Positions 26,958 to 36,668 of a DNA stretch of 64,000 nucleotides are shown here, piece after piece. Source of the DNA: an uncultured Cytophagales bacterium (GTDB taxonomy: Bacteria; Bacteroidota; Bacteroidia; Cytophagales; Cyclobacteriaceae); contig CAJXNP010000001.1 in assembly GCA_913057175.1 (NCBI GenBank), positions 1 to 64,000 on the forward strand. The letters are read 5' to 3'. The notes beneath the pieces are model-generated. The model searched no databases. It had not been told where the DNA came from and saw nothing but the letters and a program-made list of their open reading frames with translations. Made by a program: the position numbers and the translations under genes. The stretch's first letter is position 1, and each line of letters opens with the position of its first letter.

Positions 26958-28064
26958 TTAATGGGAATGTTCAACTTCATCAGGCATTTTCAGATCATGT
27001 TCCTGGTACCATGCTTTTGGATCTTCTTTCAGCTTTTTGATTATTTCGGGTAATGTAGATTTAAGCGAATGTTTTGGATGCCAATTGAGCAGTTTCTCTG
27101 CTCTTGAAATATCCAATTCGTAATGATCATCTGCGCGGTCGATCATCCATGGTTTGATAAATGAATCACTGACAAGATCCTGAACCCATGCTCCGGCTTT
27201 TGCAATGGGTTTTGGTATTTCGAAAGTTTCCCACTCTTCTCCATGAATTAGTTTGCCTAATTCATGTTGCAATTCTTCATAGCTATAAGTTTCCTGCTCA
27301 CTTATATTGATAGTTATCTCCTTGCCAAGCGAGCTTCTGTTTTCTACAGTTTTAACCAATGCATCAGTCAAATCATCCAGGTGAACAAAGGCATTGCCAT
27401 GCAACAGGTCTCCTGAATACAAATGGCTGGTCAGGCTCCTTTCATAAATACGCTGTATTTGATGGGAAATAGGTATCGAGTGCCCTTCATCATCATATAC
27501 TCCCGCCAACCGCAAAATGACGACAGGGATATCTGCCCTTTGATAATGCAATACTTTCTCCGTTTCTACTTTTGACTCAGGATAATCCCATGCAGGTTCC
27601 ACTGGCCAGTTTTCATCTATCTTTTCCCCGGGATTTGTGGGTTTATACACCAGATTGGTGCTGGAAAAAACGAATTGCTCCACTTTGAATTCCTGCAAAG
27701 CCCTCAATAAAGCTGCCGTTCCCTTAACCGTAACTTTGTCATAAAGAGGACTGGGTTCTCCTGAAAAGTCATAATAAGCAGCCAAATGAATAACGGAGGC
27801 AATTTCACTGCCATACATGTACTTTACCCGACCCAATGCTTCCCGGATGCTTTGTGTGGAAGTGATATCAAAGTTGATGTTTTCTACATTCTTTTGAGGA
27901 TGTGGGTTACCGATCTTGTCCAGCCCAACACATTGATACCTTTGTGAAAGCTTGGCAATCACGTTTCTACCAATCATGCCACTACCACCTGTCACAAGAA
28001 TGATATCCTTGTTTGATTCTTTGTCCAGGCCACTTGATAGTCTTTCTTTTATTTCATTTTCCAT
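26958..28064 (-). CDS. NAD-dependent epimerase/dehydratase (extended SDR)
   Basis: A 368-residue protein from ATG 28064. It has the Rossmann motif VTGGSGMIGRNV, the LAAYYDFSG strand end, and the catalytic YPESK (YxxxK), followed by a UDP-sugar-epimerase-like C-terminal half (LRLAGVYDDEG; HLDDLTDALVKTVEN). It should be a soluble NAD(P)-dependent sugar or lipid oxidoreductase. It is the first gene of an operon with the SPW/VKOR genes, an association that hints at a membrane quinone or lipid substrate. The C-terminus is extended by about 40 residues with a His-rich end (EVEHSH). Confidence 0.9.
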   Translation of the reverse strand: MENEIKERLSSGLDKESNKDIILVTGGSGMIGRNVIAKLSQRYQCVGLDKIGNPHPQKNVENINFDITSTQSIREALGRVKYMYGSEIASVIHLAAYYDFSGEPSPLYDKVTVKGTAALLRALQEFKVEQFVFSSTNLVYKPTNPGEKIDENWPVEPAWDYPESKVETEKVLHYQRADIPVVILRLAGVYDDEGHSIPISHQIQRIYERSLTSHLYSGDLLHGNAFVHLDDLTDALVKTVENRSSLGKEITINISEQETYSYEELQHELGKLIHGEEWETFEIPKPIAKAGAWVQDLVSDSFIKPWMIDRADDHYELDISRAEKLLNWHPKHSLKSTLPEIIKKLKEDPKAWYQEHDLKMPDEVEHSH

Positions 28065-28398
28065 ATTTGTAAGATTATGATCCTATTTATTATTGGGTAA
28101 TAAAATCATACCTACAAATCGCCAATGAACGCAACGGTCTTATTTTCAGGTGCTTACAAATAGAATTGAGCGGTTAAACGATTAAAAGAAAGGAGATAAG
28201 GAATTATGTGAGTAATTTTTTACACGGTTGACACCGATTCATGAGTAATGATTGGTACATGTAATGAATTCAACAGGCAAACCTTTTCCTCTTAGCTATG
28301 AAGATTTCGTTGTACGGTAAAAGGTATAGGTTTGTACAGCCAGAAGACAATGACTATGAAGCCCTAAAGAATGGTTTTACGGGAAGTTTTAGTATATA
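28065..28398. other. Intergenic region downstream of the giant surface-protein gene
   Basis: A 334-nt gap holding the promoter of the epimerase operon on the minus strand and the possible 34-aa ORF. No clear terminator hairpin for the 28399-34431 gene was seen. Confidence 0.3.
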
Positions 28399-28402
28399 CT
28401 AA
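28298..28402 (+). CDS. Possible 34-aa protein or gene remnant
   Basis: An ATG at 28298 opens a frame of 34 codons with natural-looking composition (MKISLYGKRYRFVQPEDND, then EALKNGFTGSFSIY) ending at TAA 28400-28402. It overlaps the last 4 nt of the convergent T9SS gene. Nothing is known that matches it; it may be a leftover of a lost gene. Confidence 0.25.
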   Translation: MKISLYGKRYRFVQPEDNDYEALKNGFTGSFSIY

Positions 28403-31400
28403 AGCTTCAATACCTTTTTGTAAGATACTCTTTTGCTGTCTTTGAATTGCAGAATATAAACCCCGGGCTTGAGAGAGCTCAGATGCAATGAGCATTTTTC
28501 TTCAGCAACAATGCTTCGTTCAAAAACCAATTGACCATTTTCATCAAAAATCTTAACTAGAGCATTTTCAAGAATATTTTCAGGGAGTTTTATGTTCAAC
28601 CGATCCTGAAAAGGGTTAGGATAAACAGAAAGATCTGTTTCAATTATTGGATCTTCAACTCCTGCTACTACCCTGCGTGGTAGTGCCCCGGCAGGGATAA
28701 TCGATGATTGATAGATTTTCCTTGTATAAGGGTTTTGAAGGAAAGCAACAAGATACACTTCATCTGGATTTTCATATAGCCTGGGATGAAACTCAAAATT
28801 CATGGACATCTCTTCATCAATCGACCATAATTTTTCAATTCGTTCTCCGGAAGCCCTCGGTAAAATTTCTCTTACCACATACATTTCTCCGATCTTTTCA
28901 GCAAGCACGACATAGATATTAAATGTGTCAGCGCCTTCAATTCCTGAAATTATTTCCATCCCGACATTTAAAACATCATCATTCTCTTCCGAAATATTTT
29001 GAATGGAGATTTCATATGGTGACGACTCCAGAGTTTCATTATTATAATAAGCCGGTCCCCACTCTTCAAATGGATTCGGGTTCTGATACCCATCAATCAC
29101 TGATACGGGTCCCTCTGAAATCCCATAATAAAAAGACCGGGTTTCCAGGTCTTCCGGGTTAAAAGAATGAAGGTCATCCGGTGTTGGATAGCTATTATGA
29201 TAGACAAGATTAACGAGCTCCCCGTCCTTATTCCCTACAAAATTTTCAACAGTTGAAATAGCGCTGCTATAATCCGTCAGATTACTATTTGTGAAATGTT
29301 CAAACAAGATCGTCCGGTTCCTGCTACCAATAAGAAAGTTATCAAATGCAAACCCTCCGAATTTTATATTACCAGGATTGGTAAGGTTACTCCCCAACGC
29401 AATGCGAAACCGGACCCTGCTGCTTTCAGTAAGCGTGTCGATATAGTTATCCAAAGCGTATTTTGCTTTCGTCCAGCTTTCGGAATCTCCGGTCCACCCA
29501 TAATTAATGCCAGTAGTTTGCGAACCAGGGTTTGCCGGAAGGCCTTTTGAATTATACCAGTTAACGCCGCTTGCATCATCCCCTACTTCGTGCCAGGTTT
29601 GACCATCATCAAAAGTCATCTGCAACACCACTCCATCAACATCTCTCTCAAGGTCATTATACAGGTCCAGGTTGATTACTGGCCTGCTCAACATGGTAAG
29701 GTCAAAACAGGGACTTTCCACATACGAATTTTCCAGGAGATTATAAGTTGTATCGGCATTCCTGGTTATCCATGCATTTCCTTCATGAATGGGAATGGCA
29801 TTGTTATCCGGCGCAATGCGTTGCCAGCTGGGATTATCTCCATTCACAACCCACTCCGGCTTCGTACCATCAAAAGCATCAGAATATGGCAAGGACAATG
29901 AAGAAATATTTGAGAATTTGATAATCTCTTTTTCAATGGAATCTGAACAACCCAGTTCAGAGTAAGCTTTTAACTTTACTAAATACCTTCCTGTTGAAGC
30001 ATAAGCATGTTCGGGATGTTGAAGGTCGCTTTGATTGGCATCCCCAAAATCCCATTCCCAGTCCACGAGATTTCCGGAAGACAATGTGGAATGATCCGTA
30101 AATTGAACAGCATCGTTTTCACAAAATCCGGTTGCGGAAAAATCAGCTACCGGTGGTTCCCCAATAAATATACTTTTCGTGATGGAATGGATGCACCCTC
30201 TTTCCGTTTCAATCAGATGGGTAACAATGAAATCGTCGCTTTTTTCATAAGCATGATTTGGAGTATCAAAAGTTCCGTCCGTTCTACCATTGTGGGTGCC
30301 GCTCGCAATATTTCCTGAGCCAAGTGTTAATAAGTCCCCATCTCCAAAATTCCAATCATAAGAAATAATTTCATCTCCGGCAAAAGAAGATAAAACTCTC
30401 GAAGAGTCTGTAAATAGGGTCGAGCTTCCTAAACAAAACCGATCAACAACAAAATCTGCAACCGGCAAAGGCAAAACCTCCACGGTTTTGATGGTATCGC
30501 TCGAACACCCGTAATTATCCGTGTAGGTAAGCCGGATCTGATGTCTGCCCACACCAGCCAGGATGGATTGTGGGTCAAAAACCCTTACCCCCAGATTGGT
30601 AAATACACCCTGAATGTTTTTGTCTATCTCATAAATAATATTCGAGTTATCGAGAGGATTATCAGAAGAACTAATGATGTGAGTTAGTGTAGCCGGACTG
30701 GCATCGGCGCAATAAAGTGAATCCAATCCTGCAAAATCAACGGTTGGCAGAGGATTGACCCTGGTAGGCTTATAGATCGTATTGGAACAATGGTTATGAT
30801 CTGTGTAGAAAAATGATACCGCATAGTTTCCTTCCGGATAATCACTTGGTACGGGATTCACCGTGAAAGCTCCGTGATCAAGCGTATCTGGTGATGTACG
30901 AATCCATCTGAATTCAACATTACCAGGGATTGGCGGATCAACACCGTTCACCCGTGGTGTTATGGTAATTTCATTGTCATTATCTATGCAATAGCCATTG
31001 CTCAACCCATCAAGGGTTAGGTTCGGTTTTGGATTGATGGTAACGGTAATGATTTTTTTAGCGCCCTGGCATGTAGCAAGATCATTCGTTACAAATGCTG
31101 CCTCATATTGTTTTTGCCCGGTTGTAAAAATGGTCGGGTAGATGGAATCCAACTCAGAGATTACATTTCCATTATCCCTGTCAAACCACCTTGTATAATG
31201 GCCGGAACCTGAATTGATATTCATAAAATCCAGTGATTCTCCTTCACAATAAAAGACATCCTGAATATCCGAATCATCCACAGCTCTTGGAACGGGAAGA
31301 ATGGCCGTTGTATCAGAAAAGGAATTAAAACAACCCGAAACCTGAGACGTGAAATTGTAGGTAATGGCAAATTGTCTCAACATCGCTGAGGTATAGTCCG

Positions 31401-34400
31401 ACGGGTCGAAAACTTTAGGGTCATTTGCATCAATCGTATCAGTCACATTATTGTCCAGATCAGATATGGTAAAATAGATCTTCCTGTTTTCGAATGACCC
31501 TGTTGGACTACCTTTTAGCTGAAGGCTTTGTTCATTTCCACAGAAATATTCTGGCAGAGCTTTGTCTGCAGAATTATGTGTAACCGAAAAACTTACAGTA
31601 GGTTTCTCATAAACAAACGTATTTTGTGGCGAGAGATTAAATTCACTTCCCGGAAGTAATGAATAACCATAAGTCACATAAACTGAGGTTAGACCAGGCC
31701 CTGCTGAATCCAACGCCAGCTTGGGGTCAAAATACCAGTTTCCGGAACCGACGGGATCTTCTATCACTCCAGGCCCATTGTAGCGCCTGACCGGAAAAAC
31801 CGTTTCATCGTAAGGCCAGGTAAGCAACGACCGGTCATCATCTTCACAATATTTGGGTTCCAAACCTTCGAATGTAGAAACATCACCTCCTGAAGGGCTT
31901 TCTACACTGAATTGGATTGAATCAAGGACCGTACAAACTCCGGTTGTCACATTATACCTGACAGAATGAATACCAACGCCAGCCTCTTCAGGTTCAAAGA
32001 AATTGGAGCTACCCAATTTTTTCACTCCGGTTCCCGAATATAAACCTCCCACCGGGGTAGCTTCCAATTCGACAACATCTGAAGATATCTGGATAGGGTT
32101 GGGGTTGTTTTGGTCAATGGTCCCGTAATTTGGTGAGGTGATATTTACAACAGGCATACTCTGGACACTCATTGTTATTTGTGCTGAATCCACACATGTT
32201 CCTAAATATCCCTTAACTTTTACAACATCATTGTTTTGCAGATCTGTGGTCGGGAATGTGTTACCTGAAGAAGCCTGCAATACATCATCGATGAAAAATT
32301 CGTAAGTATCAGCTCCATAGGCTGTAAATATGACTTCTTCTCCCTCACATATTGGTCCGCTTCCTTCATTGCTATTAAGAATGAGATTTTCAACCTCGGT
32401 GGAAAGAACAACACCATGTAAATGTGTATTGGGGTCATTCTTAAACATAGAAGCACTTGCAACTGCCCCCTCTCCGGGAATAGTACCCGTGATTTCCCTG
32501 TAAATCTCAAGTGTATCACTTCCTGTTCCTGTTTTTTCAATTTCCAGACCTGTAATGTAAAGCGTGTCCAGTTGAATGGTATTGGTCACGTCAAACCGAA
32601 AATTATACCTTCTGTTTCCATTGGTATAGGCATCCATATCAAACCCGGACAGGTCCGAGCTGGAAGAAAATAAAATATCTTCCGATGAATTATCTACAAA
32701 TTCGTAACCATTGGGCAACTCGATGGTATACCAGACATTCGTCCCCAATTGGAAGTCATTATGTGCCCCTTCTACAATCCGGATATCTCCTAAAGGAAGG
32801 ACTGAATTTTGCGAACAGAATCTTAACGTATCCGGAGGTATTACTACTACACCGGCTACCAACACTAAAACATCAAAATTTTGTGATACAAGGCCACCCC
32901 CTGATACGACAACGTTTACATTGGAAACCTGTTCAGGATGAAGTTTCAGGTCAGTCCAGGAATAATCACCATTTACAAAATTCTGAGTAGTTCCGGTTGC
33001 AGATGAAACCGGAATAGCACCGGCAGAAACAGTGACCTGTGAACTCGCATCCAGATCTTTATTTCCAATAAAATCAATCGCTTCCACATCCAGGCTGAAT
33101 ACAGCTCCCGAATCCACTTGTGTTGGATAGTTACTTAGTTGAAAAGTTTCAGCTACTACTTCAATCCTGTTAACGCCTGCGGCATTCTGGCTATTAATTG
33201 AACCAAGTGGCTGCAGTTGAGATCCACTTCCACTCACTGAAGCGGATGAAACCGAAAAGACAAAACGCTGTCCGTCCACTACACTCCCGGCTGAGCTATT
33301 GAAAGTTAAATAAAGGTCAATTTGTGCAGAACTATTTTGAGTAGCGGATATATTCAAACCGGAAAATGTAAGATCATTTCCTGAAGGTGTTGTTTCGCCT
33401 CTTTTGGTTCCTCCGACAAATAATGCAGCTCTATTGATTGCATTCTGCCAGTTGCTGACGGTATTACCTGTTCCTGGAGTGATGGTTAAATTTGTCAGGA
33501 TCGTAGAGAGGTTGTCATCGTCATTGCTTCCTCCGCCATCCCGTAGGGTAAACCTCCATACCCGCTGAGCATCAGAAGTATTGTTTATGGTAGAAGAGGT
33601 ATAATTCGCATAAAAAATATCCGACGCCTCATTGCCTGATGAAACAATATCCGACTCCTCCGCTGGATCAGTTGTTTCATTGGAGGAATGATGAGCAACA
33701 TTGTAGATATAATGGTAGGTGCTTGTGTTCGACCCATCATAATTAAAGGGTATAATAGAATAGTGATACGTTCGATTTGGATCCAATCCATTATCCGCAT
33801 AAGGACTGGTTCCATCGTTCAGCACAGTGACAAAAGTAGTTCCGGCGGGATAGCTACCCGGAATCCCCTGACCATTTGGAATACCATTCATATTGGGATA
33901 AGAACCATCCTGCCTCCGCAAAAGAATGAATCCATCGGCTCCTACAGTGGATGGATCATTAAAAGTAATTCCTACGGAATTTGGACCGGAAACATTGGTT
34001 GAAAAATTGACATTCTGGTTGTTTGGAGGATTTGAAAGTGAGTAAAAACTAATTGTGTTGCCATAAGTTGTATCCGTATCAACAACAACATAAGCCCGAA
34101 CCTCATAGCGGGTTTCCGGATACAAATTCTCAAGATCCAATGTGAAATCTGTTGGGGCATTGCCCGCACTTCTGACAGAATCAGTTTTTACAATTGGATC
34201 ATCAGAAGCAGAATACTGCGCCCAGACAATCCCTTTGTCTATTAACGTACCTCCATCAACAAAAACACTATTTCCCCCTGAAGTTGCTGTTTGATTTGAG
34301 ATGTTGGAAACAGGTTCAGTATTAACCGAAGGTACGAAGAATGAATTCCCCGCATAAGATGTTAATGCCACAATGAAAATCGCGGAAAGAGCTAAAAAGT

Positions 34401-34431
34401 ATTTTTTTAACAGCCTACCCATAAAAATCAT
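28399..34431 (-). CDS. Giant T9SS-secreted multidomain surface protein (PKD, MAM-like, Omp28-like)
   Basis: A 2010-residue protein from ATG 34431, overlapping the lipoprotein stop by 4 nt. After a signal peptide come two fibronectin-III-like domains (about 40-255), long Ig/beta-sandwich arrays, two PKD domains (YDWNFGDGD near 1357; WEWDFGDAN near 1456), a MAM/choice-of-anchor-J-like jelly roll (about 1510-1690), an Omp28-like thioredoxin fold without its cysteines (starting at ILFEHFTN, about 1705) and the type A T9SS sorting domain (SVYPNPFQD at about 1933, ending VSYKKVLKL). It should be secreted and attached to the cell surface as an adhesin or sensor. It is the last gene of the six-gene operon. 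Confidence 0.92.
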   Translation of the reverse strand: MIFMGRLLKKYFLALSAIFIVALTSYAGNSFFVPSVNTEPVSNISNQTATSGGNSVFVDGGTLIDKGIVWAQYSASDDPIVKTDSVRSAGNAPTDFTLDLENLYPETRYEVRAYVVVDTDTTYGNTISFYSLSNPPNNQNVNFSTNVSGPNSVGITFNDPSTVGADGFILLRRQDGSYPNMNGIPNGQGIPGSYPAGTTFVTVLNDGTSPYADNGLDPNRTYHYSIIPFNYDGSNTSTYHYIYNVAHHSSNETTDPAEESDIVSSGNEASDIFYANYTSSTINNTSDAQRVWRFTLRDGGGSNDDDNLSTILTNLTITPGTGNTVSNWQNAINRAALFVGGTKRGETTPSGNDLTFSGLNISATQNSSAQIDLYLTFNSSAGSVVDGQRFVFSVSSASVSGSGSQLQPLGSINSQNAAGVNRIEVVAETFQLSNYPTQVDSGAVFSLDVEAIDFIGNKDLDASSQVTVSAGAIPVSSATGTTQNFVNGDYSWTDLKLHPEQVSNVNVVVSGGGLVSQNFDVLVLVAGVVVIPPDTLRFCSQNSVLPLGDIRIVEGAHNDFQLGTNVWYTIELPNGYEFVDNSSEDILFSSSSDLSGFDMDAYTNGNRRYNFRFDVTNTIQLDTLYITGLEIEKTGTGSDTLEIYREITGTIPGEGAVASASMFKNDPNTHLHGVVLSTEVENLILNSNEGSGPICEGEEVIFTAYGADTYEFFIDDVLQASSGNTFPTTDLQNNDVVKVKGYLGTCVDSAQITMSVQSMPVVNITSPNYGTIDQNNPNPIQISSDVVELEATPVGGLYSGTGVKKLGSSNFFEPEEAGVGIHSVRYNVTTGVCTVLDSIQFSVESPSGGDVSTFEGLEPKYCEDDDRSLLTWPYDETVFPVRRYNGPGVIEDPVGSGNWYFDPKLALDSAGPGLTSVYVTYGYSLLPGSEFNLSPQNTFVYEKPTVSFSVTHNSADKALPEYFCGNEQSLQLKGSPTGSFENRKIYFTISDLDNNVTDTIDANDPKVFDPSDYTSAMLRQFAITYNFTSQVSGCFNSFSDTTAILPVPRAVDDSDIQDVFYCEGESLDFMNINSGSGHYTRWFDRDNGNVISELDSIYPTIFTTGQKQYEAAFVTNDLATCQGAKKIITVTINPKPNLTLDGLSNGYCIDNDNEITITPRVNGVDPPIPGNVEFRWIRTSPDTLDHGAFTVNPVPSDYPEGNYAVSFFYTDHNHCSNTIYKPTRVNPLPTVDFAGLDSLYCADASPATLTHIISSSDNPLDNSNIIYEIDKNIQGVFTNLGVRVFDPQSILAGVGRHQIRLTYTDNYGCSSDTIKTVEVLPLPVADFVVDRFCLGSSTLFTDSSRVLSSFAGDEIISYDWNFGDGDLLTLGSGNIASGTHNGRTDGTFDTPNHAYEKSDDFIVTHLIETERGCIHSITKSIFIGEPPVADFSATGFCENDAVQFTDHSTLSSGNLVDWEWDFGDANQSDLQHPEHAYASTGRYLVKLKAYSELGCSDSIEKEIIKFSNISSLSLPYSDAFDGTKPEWVVNGDNPSWQRIAPDNNAIPIHEGNAWITRNADTTYNLLENSYVESPCFDLTMLSRPVINLDLYNDLERDVDGVVLQMTFDDGQTWHEVGDDASGVNWYNSKGLPANPGSQTTGINYGWTGDSESWTKAKYALDNYIDTLTESSRVRFRIALGSNLTNPGNIKFGGFAFDNFLIGSRNRTILFEHFTNSNLTDYSSAISTVENFVGNKDGELVNLVYHNSYPTPDDLHSFNPEDLETRSFYYGISEGPVSVIDGYQNPNPFEEWGPAYYNNETLESSPYEISIQNISEENDDVLNVGMEIISGIEGADTFNIYVVLAEKIGEMYVVREILPRASGERIEKLWSIDEEMSMNFEFHPRLYENPDEVYLVAFLQNPYTRKIYQSSIIPAGALPRRVVAGVEDPIIETDLSVYPNPFQDRLNIKLPENILENALVKIFDENGQLVFERSIVAEEKCSLHLSSLKPGVYILQFKDSKRVSYKKVLKL

Positions 34432-35618
34432 CTTATCAATTTTCCCTCTTTATTCATTTTCAATAAAAGCATCATGGGATTTCCGCTAAACGAAACCGTA
34501 CCACAAATGACCAAATCCCCGTTTTCCATTTCCAAAGCATCAGCAGCGAGATCATCCTGCGAGCCCGATAAAAAGTAAGGTACCTCCCACAATCTGTTCC
34601 CTTCTGTATCAATCTTTTCGATGTAAATGTCTTTAAAATTGCTGTTCTGAAGTTTTCGTTCGCCGACAACCAACAAACTACCATCACGAAGGGAAACCAA
34701 CCTCTTCCCGGTTTCTGATGCCCCCGGGAAGCCAATGGTCATCGACCTCGCTCCTGTACCGGCTTCGTTGGTTTTTACTATCAGGATATCCGAATCATGA
34801 CTACCGGCAACAGTTGTATTCCCAATCAGGTAAAATGAACCTACGTGACTCGTGAGAGCATGAGCTTCTTCTACACTTTGATTCTCGCCAAAATAAACAT
34901 TCCACGATACCTCCCCAATTGAGTTGATGGCTGTTAACCTCATATCCGTGTAACCGGAATAACTCCTCTTTGATGTGCTGCAGTAAACCAACTCCTCATC
35001 CCTGTATTCAATAATATTCTTTCCAAAATGATCGGAAAGATCATTCAGGGCATTTTTGTTCTCCCAGATCACTTCCATCTGATTGTCAAATTTCAGAACA
35101 TATGTATCGGGATTGGTGCTGGTAGTATACCGGGTGGCCGTAACAACTAAATTACCATTCGATATTGATTTAATATCGATGCCAAATTCATCTATTTCCG
35201 GACTGCCGAATGTCCAGGACCTCAGTGAGTCTCCCTGACGATCCATTTCCAGAATCCAGATATCAGAATTTCCTGTAGAGTCTTCCTGATGGCCAACAGC
35301 AAGCAGATTGTTATTGTATTGAATTAGTCCGTTTCCGGATTGATTGCCTTTACCTCCCAATGCTTTAGATGTGAGCGCATTTCCATTTTCATCCGTGATC
35401 ACCAGAAACAGATCCGAATCACCATCACCAAAGCTGGTAGTTGTTCCGACCAATGCAAAACCTCCGTCAAGTGCAATCATGGCACTTCCATTGTCTTCAC
35501 CTGCCCCTCCGTAAAATTTCATAAATAGCTGATCATCATTCTCCAGACCTTCAAACTCACTTGAACAACCATACAGAAAGATCATCAACAGAAATATGTA
35601 AAACTTTCTCCCCATCAT
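34428..35618 (-). CDS. Beta-propeller lipoprotein
   Basis: A 396-residue lipoprotein (lipobox LYGC, Cys18) made of about seven repeats of the form A-L-x-D-G-G-F-A-L-V-G-T-T ... D-x-D-x-x-L-x-x-x-D-x-x-G-N. These are typical of SBBP/Delta-60-like propellers in Bacteroidota. Repeats include GGFALVGTTTSFGDGDSDLFLV and GNLVVTATRYTTSTNPDTYVLK. The start is ATG 35618, sharing one base with the upstream stop (TGATG). It probably sits on the outer membrane between the beta-barrel protein and the secreted giant, as an assembly or anchoring partner. Confidence 0.85.
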   Translation of the reverse strand: MMGRKFYIFLLMIFLYGCSSEFEGLENDDQLFMKFYGGAGEDNGSAMIALDGGFALVGTTTSFGDGDSDLFLVITDENGNALTSKALGGKGNQSGNGLIQYNNNLLAVGHQEDSTGNSDIWILEMDRQGDSLRSWTFGSPEIDEFGIDIKSISNGNLVVTATRYTTSTNPDTYVLKFDNQMEVIWENKNALNDLSDHFGKNIIEYRDEELVYCSTSKRSYSGYTDMRLTAINSIGEVSWNVYFGENQSVEEAHALTSHVGSFYLIGNTTVAGSHDSDILIVKTNEAGTGARSMTIGFPGASETGKRLVSLRDGSLLVVGERKLQNSNFKDIYIEKIDTEGNRLWEVPYFLSGSQDDLAADALEMENGDLVICGTVSFSGNPMMLLLKMNKEGKLIR

Positions 35619-36640
35619 CAATACAGCTTCTTGGGTTTGAAGATCATGATTTTATATCCTATGGTAGCGCTCATAAAATTTGCCTGAAAATCATTATCCC
35701 GGTATCCATAAGTCAGGGCGAGGGAATTTTCAAGAGGTCCTCCTCTGCTTTCTTCATTAACATAGTTTTTGAATACATAGCAATATCTTAAGGTCAGGTC
35801 AATGATATTTCGCCCAAATGAATGAGATAGTCCCAGATCGCCTACCCATCCATAGTTAAAAGTCGTTCTCAGCTGAGTTATATCTTCAGAAGGGCCTTCA
35901 ATGTCATTCAAATCTTCCTGATTGGTTAGGTAAACGGCCTGTGCGGAAATAAGGCTCCCGGCATAACCACCTAACCTGATGAATGGTCGGGTCTTCATTT
36001 CAGTAAAGTTGTACTGACCCATTAAATAAAGATCTACCCAACTTTGACTTTCATTTACCTGGAGTTCATTGAAGGACATCAGGGTGTTTTCAATCGAATA
36101 TTTTTTACTGGAAAAGTGAAGAGATGAATAAACAGACCAATTTTTTTTCACAGGAATTTCAACGTCAAAACCCAGGTCTACCCCCCAGTTCCCGCTATAT
36201 TTTTCCGTCTCAGACGTTAAGTTTTCCACGCCAAACCGACTGACGTCACGGATGTAAAAAAGCATTCCCCCTACTGAAAATCCTGCAATCATAATGGGAT
36301 TGGTTCTGAAAGAATTATAAAGGCTTATGAACTCAGAAGGATCATTGCTAATATCAGGTTTAAACAAAGGGTCTGTTCTCAAAAGATGGAGCATAGCTTC
36401 TTCGGCCTTTTCTTCATCTTTATCATATAGATAAGTAATGGTCAGGAGTCTGTAGGCAAGCGCTTTTTGTTCTTTATCAAAGTCGCTTCTGATGCAGCTG
36501 TTTAGCAGGGCCGGTATTTCCTCAATCCTTCCAGCATCAAACGCATCCTCGGCCTTTTTCAGGTTTTCCACGCAGTTGTTCTGGGAAAAAGACCAGGTTG
36601 ATAATATTAGAAAAGTTATAAAAAATATTAAAAAACGCAT
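35618..36640 (-). CDS. TPR plus outer-membrane beta-barrel protein (PorT-like barrel)
   Basis: A 340-residue exported protein (signal ending TWSFSQ). Residues 25-110 form TPR-like helices (AEDAFDAGRIEEIPALLNSCI, then KALAYRLLTITYLYDKDEEKAEEAMLHLL, followed by DP). The remaining 220 residues alternate in beta-strands, as in PorT/OmpW-size barrels: GFDVEIPVKKNWSVYSSLHFSS, YLMGQYNFTEM, RPFIRLGGYAG, LTLRYCYVF and the C-terminal ANFMSATIGYKIMIF. The TPR region would face the periplasm. It links the cytoplasmic and surface halves of the operon. Confidence 0.85.
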   Translation of the reverse strand: MRFLIFFITFLILSTWSFSQNNCVENLKKAEDAFDAGRIEEIPALLNSCIRSDFDKEQKALAYRLLTITYLYDKDEEKAEEAMLHLLRTDPLFKPDISNDPSEFISLYNSFRTNPIMIAGFSVGGMLFYIRDVSRFGVENLTSETEKYSGNWGVDLGFDVEIPVKKNWSVYSSLHFSSKKYSIENTLMSFNELQVNESQSWVDLYLMGQYNFTEMKTRPFIRLGGYAGSLISAQAVYLTNQEDLNDIEGPSEDITQLRTTFNYGWVGDLGLSHSFGRNIIDLTLRYCYVFKNYVNEESRGGPLENSLALTYGYRDNDFQANFMSATIGYKIMIFKPKKLY

Positions 36641-36668
36641 GTTTCAAGTTGTACACTACTTAATATAA

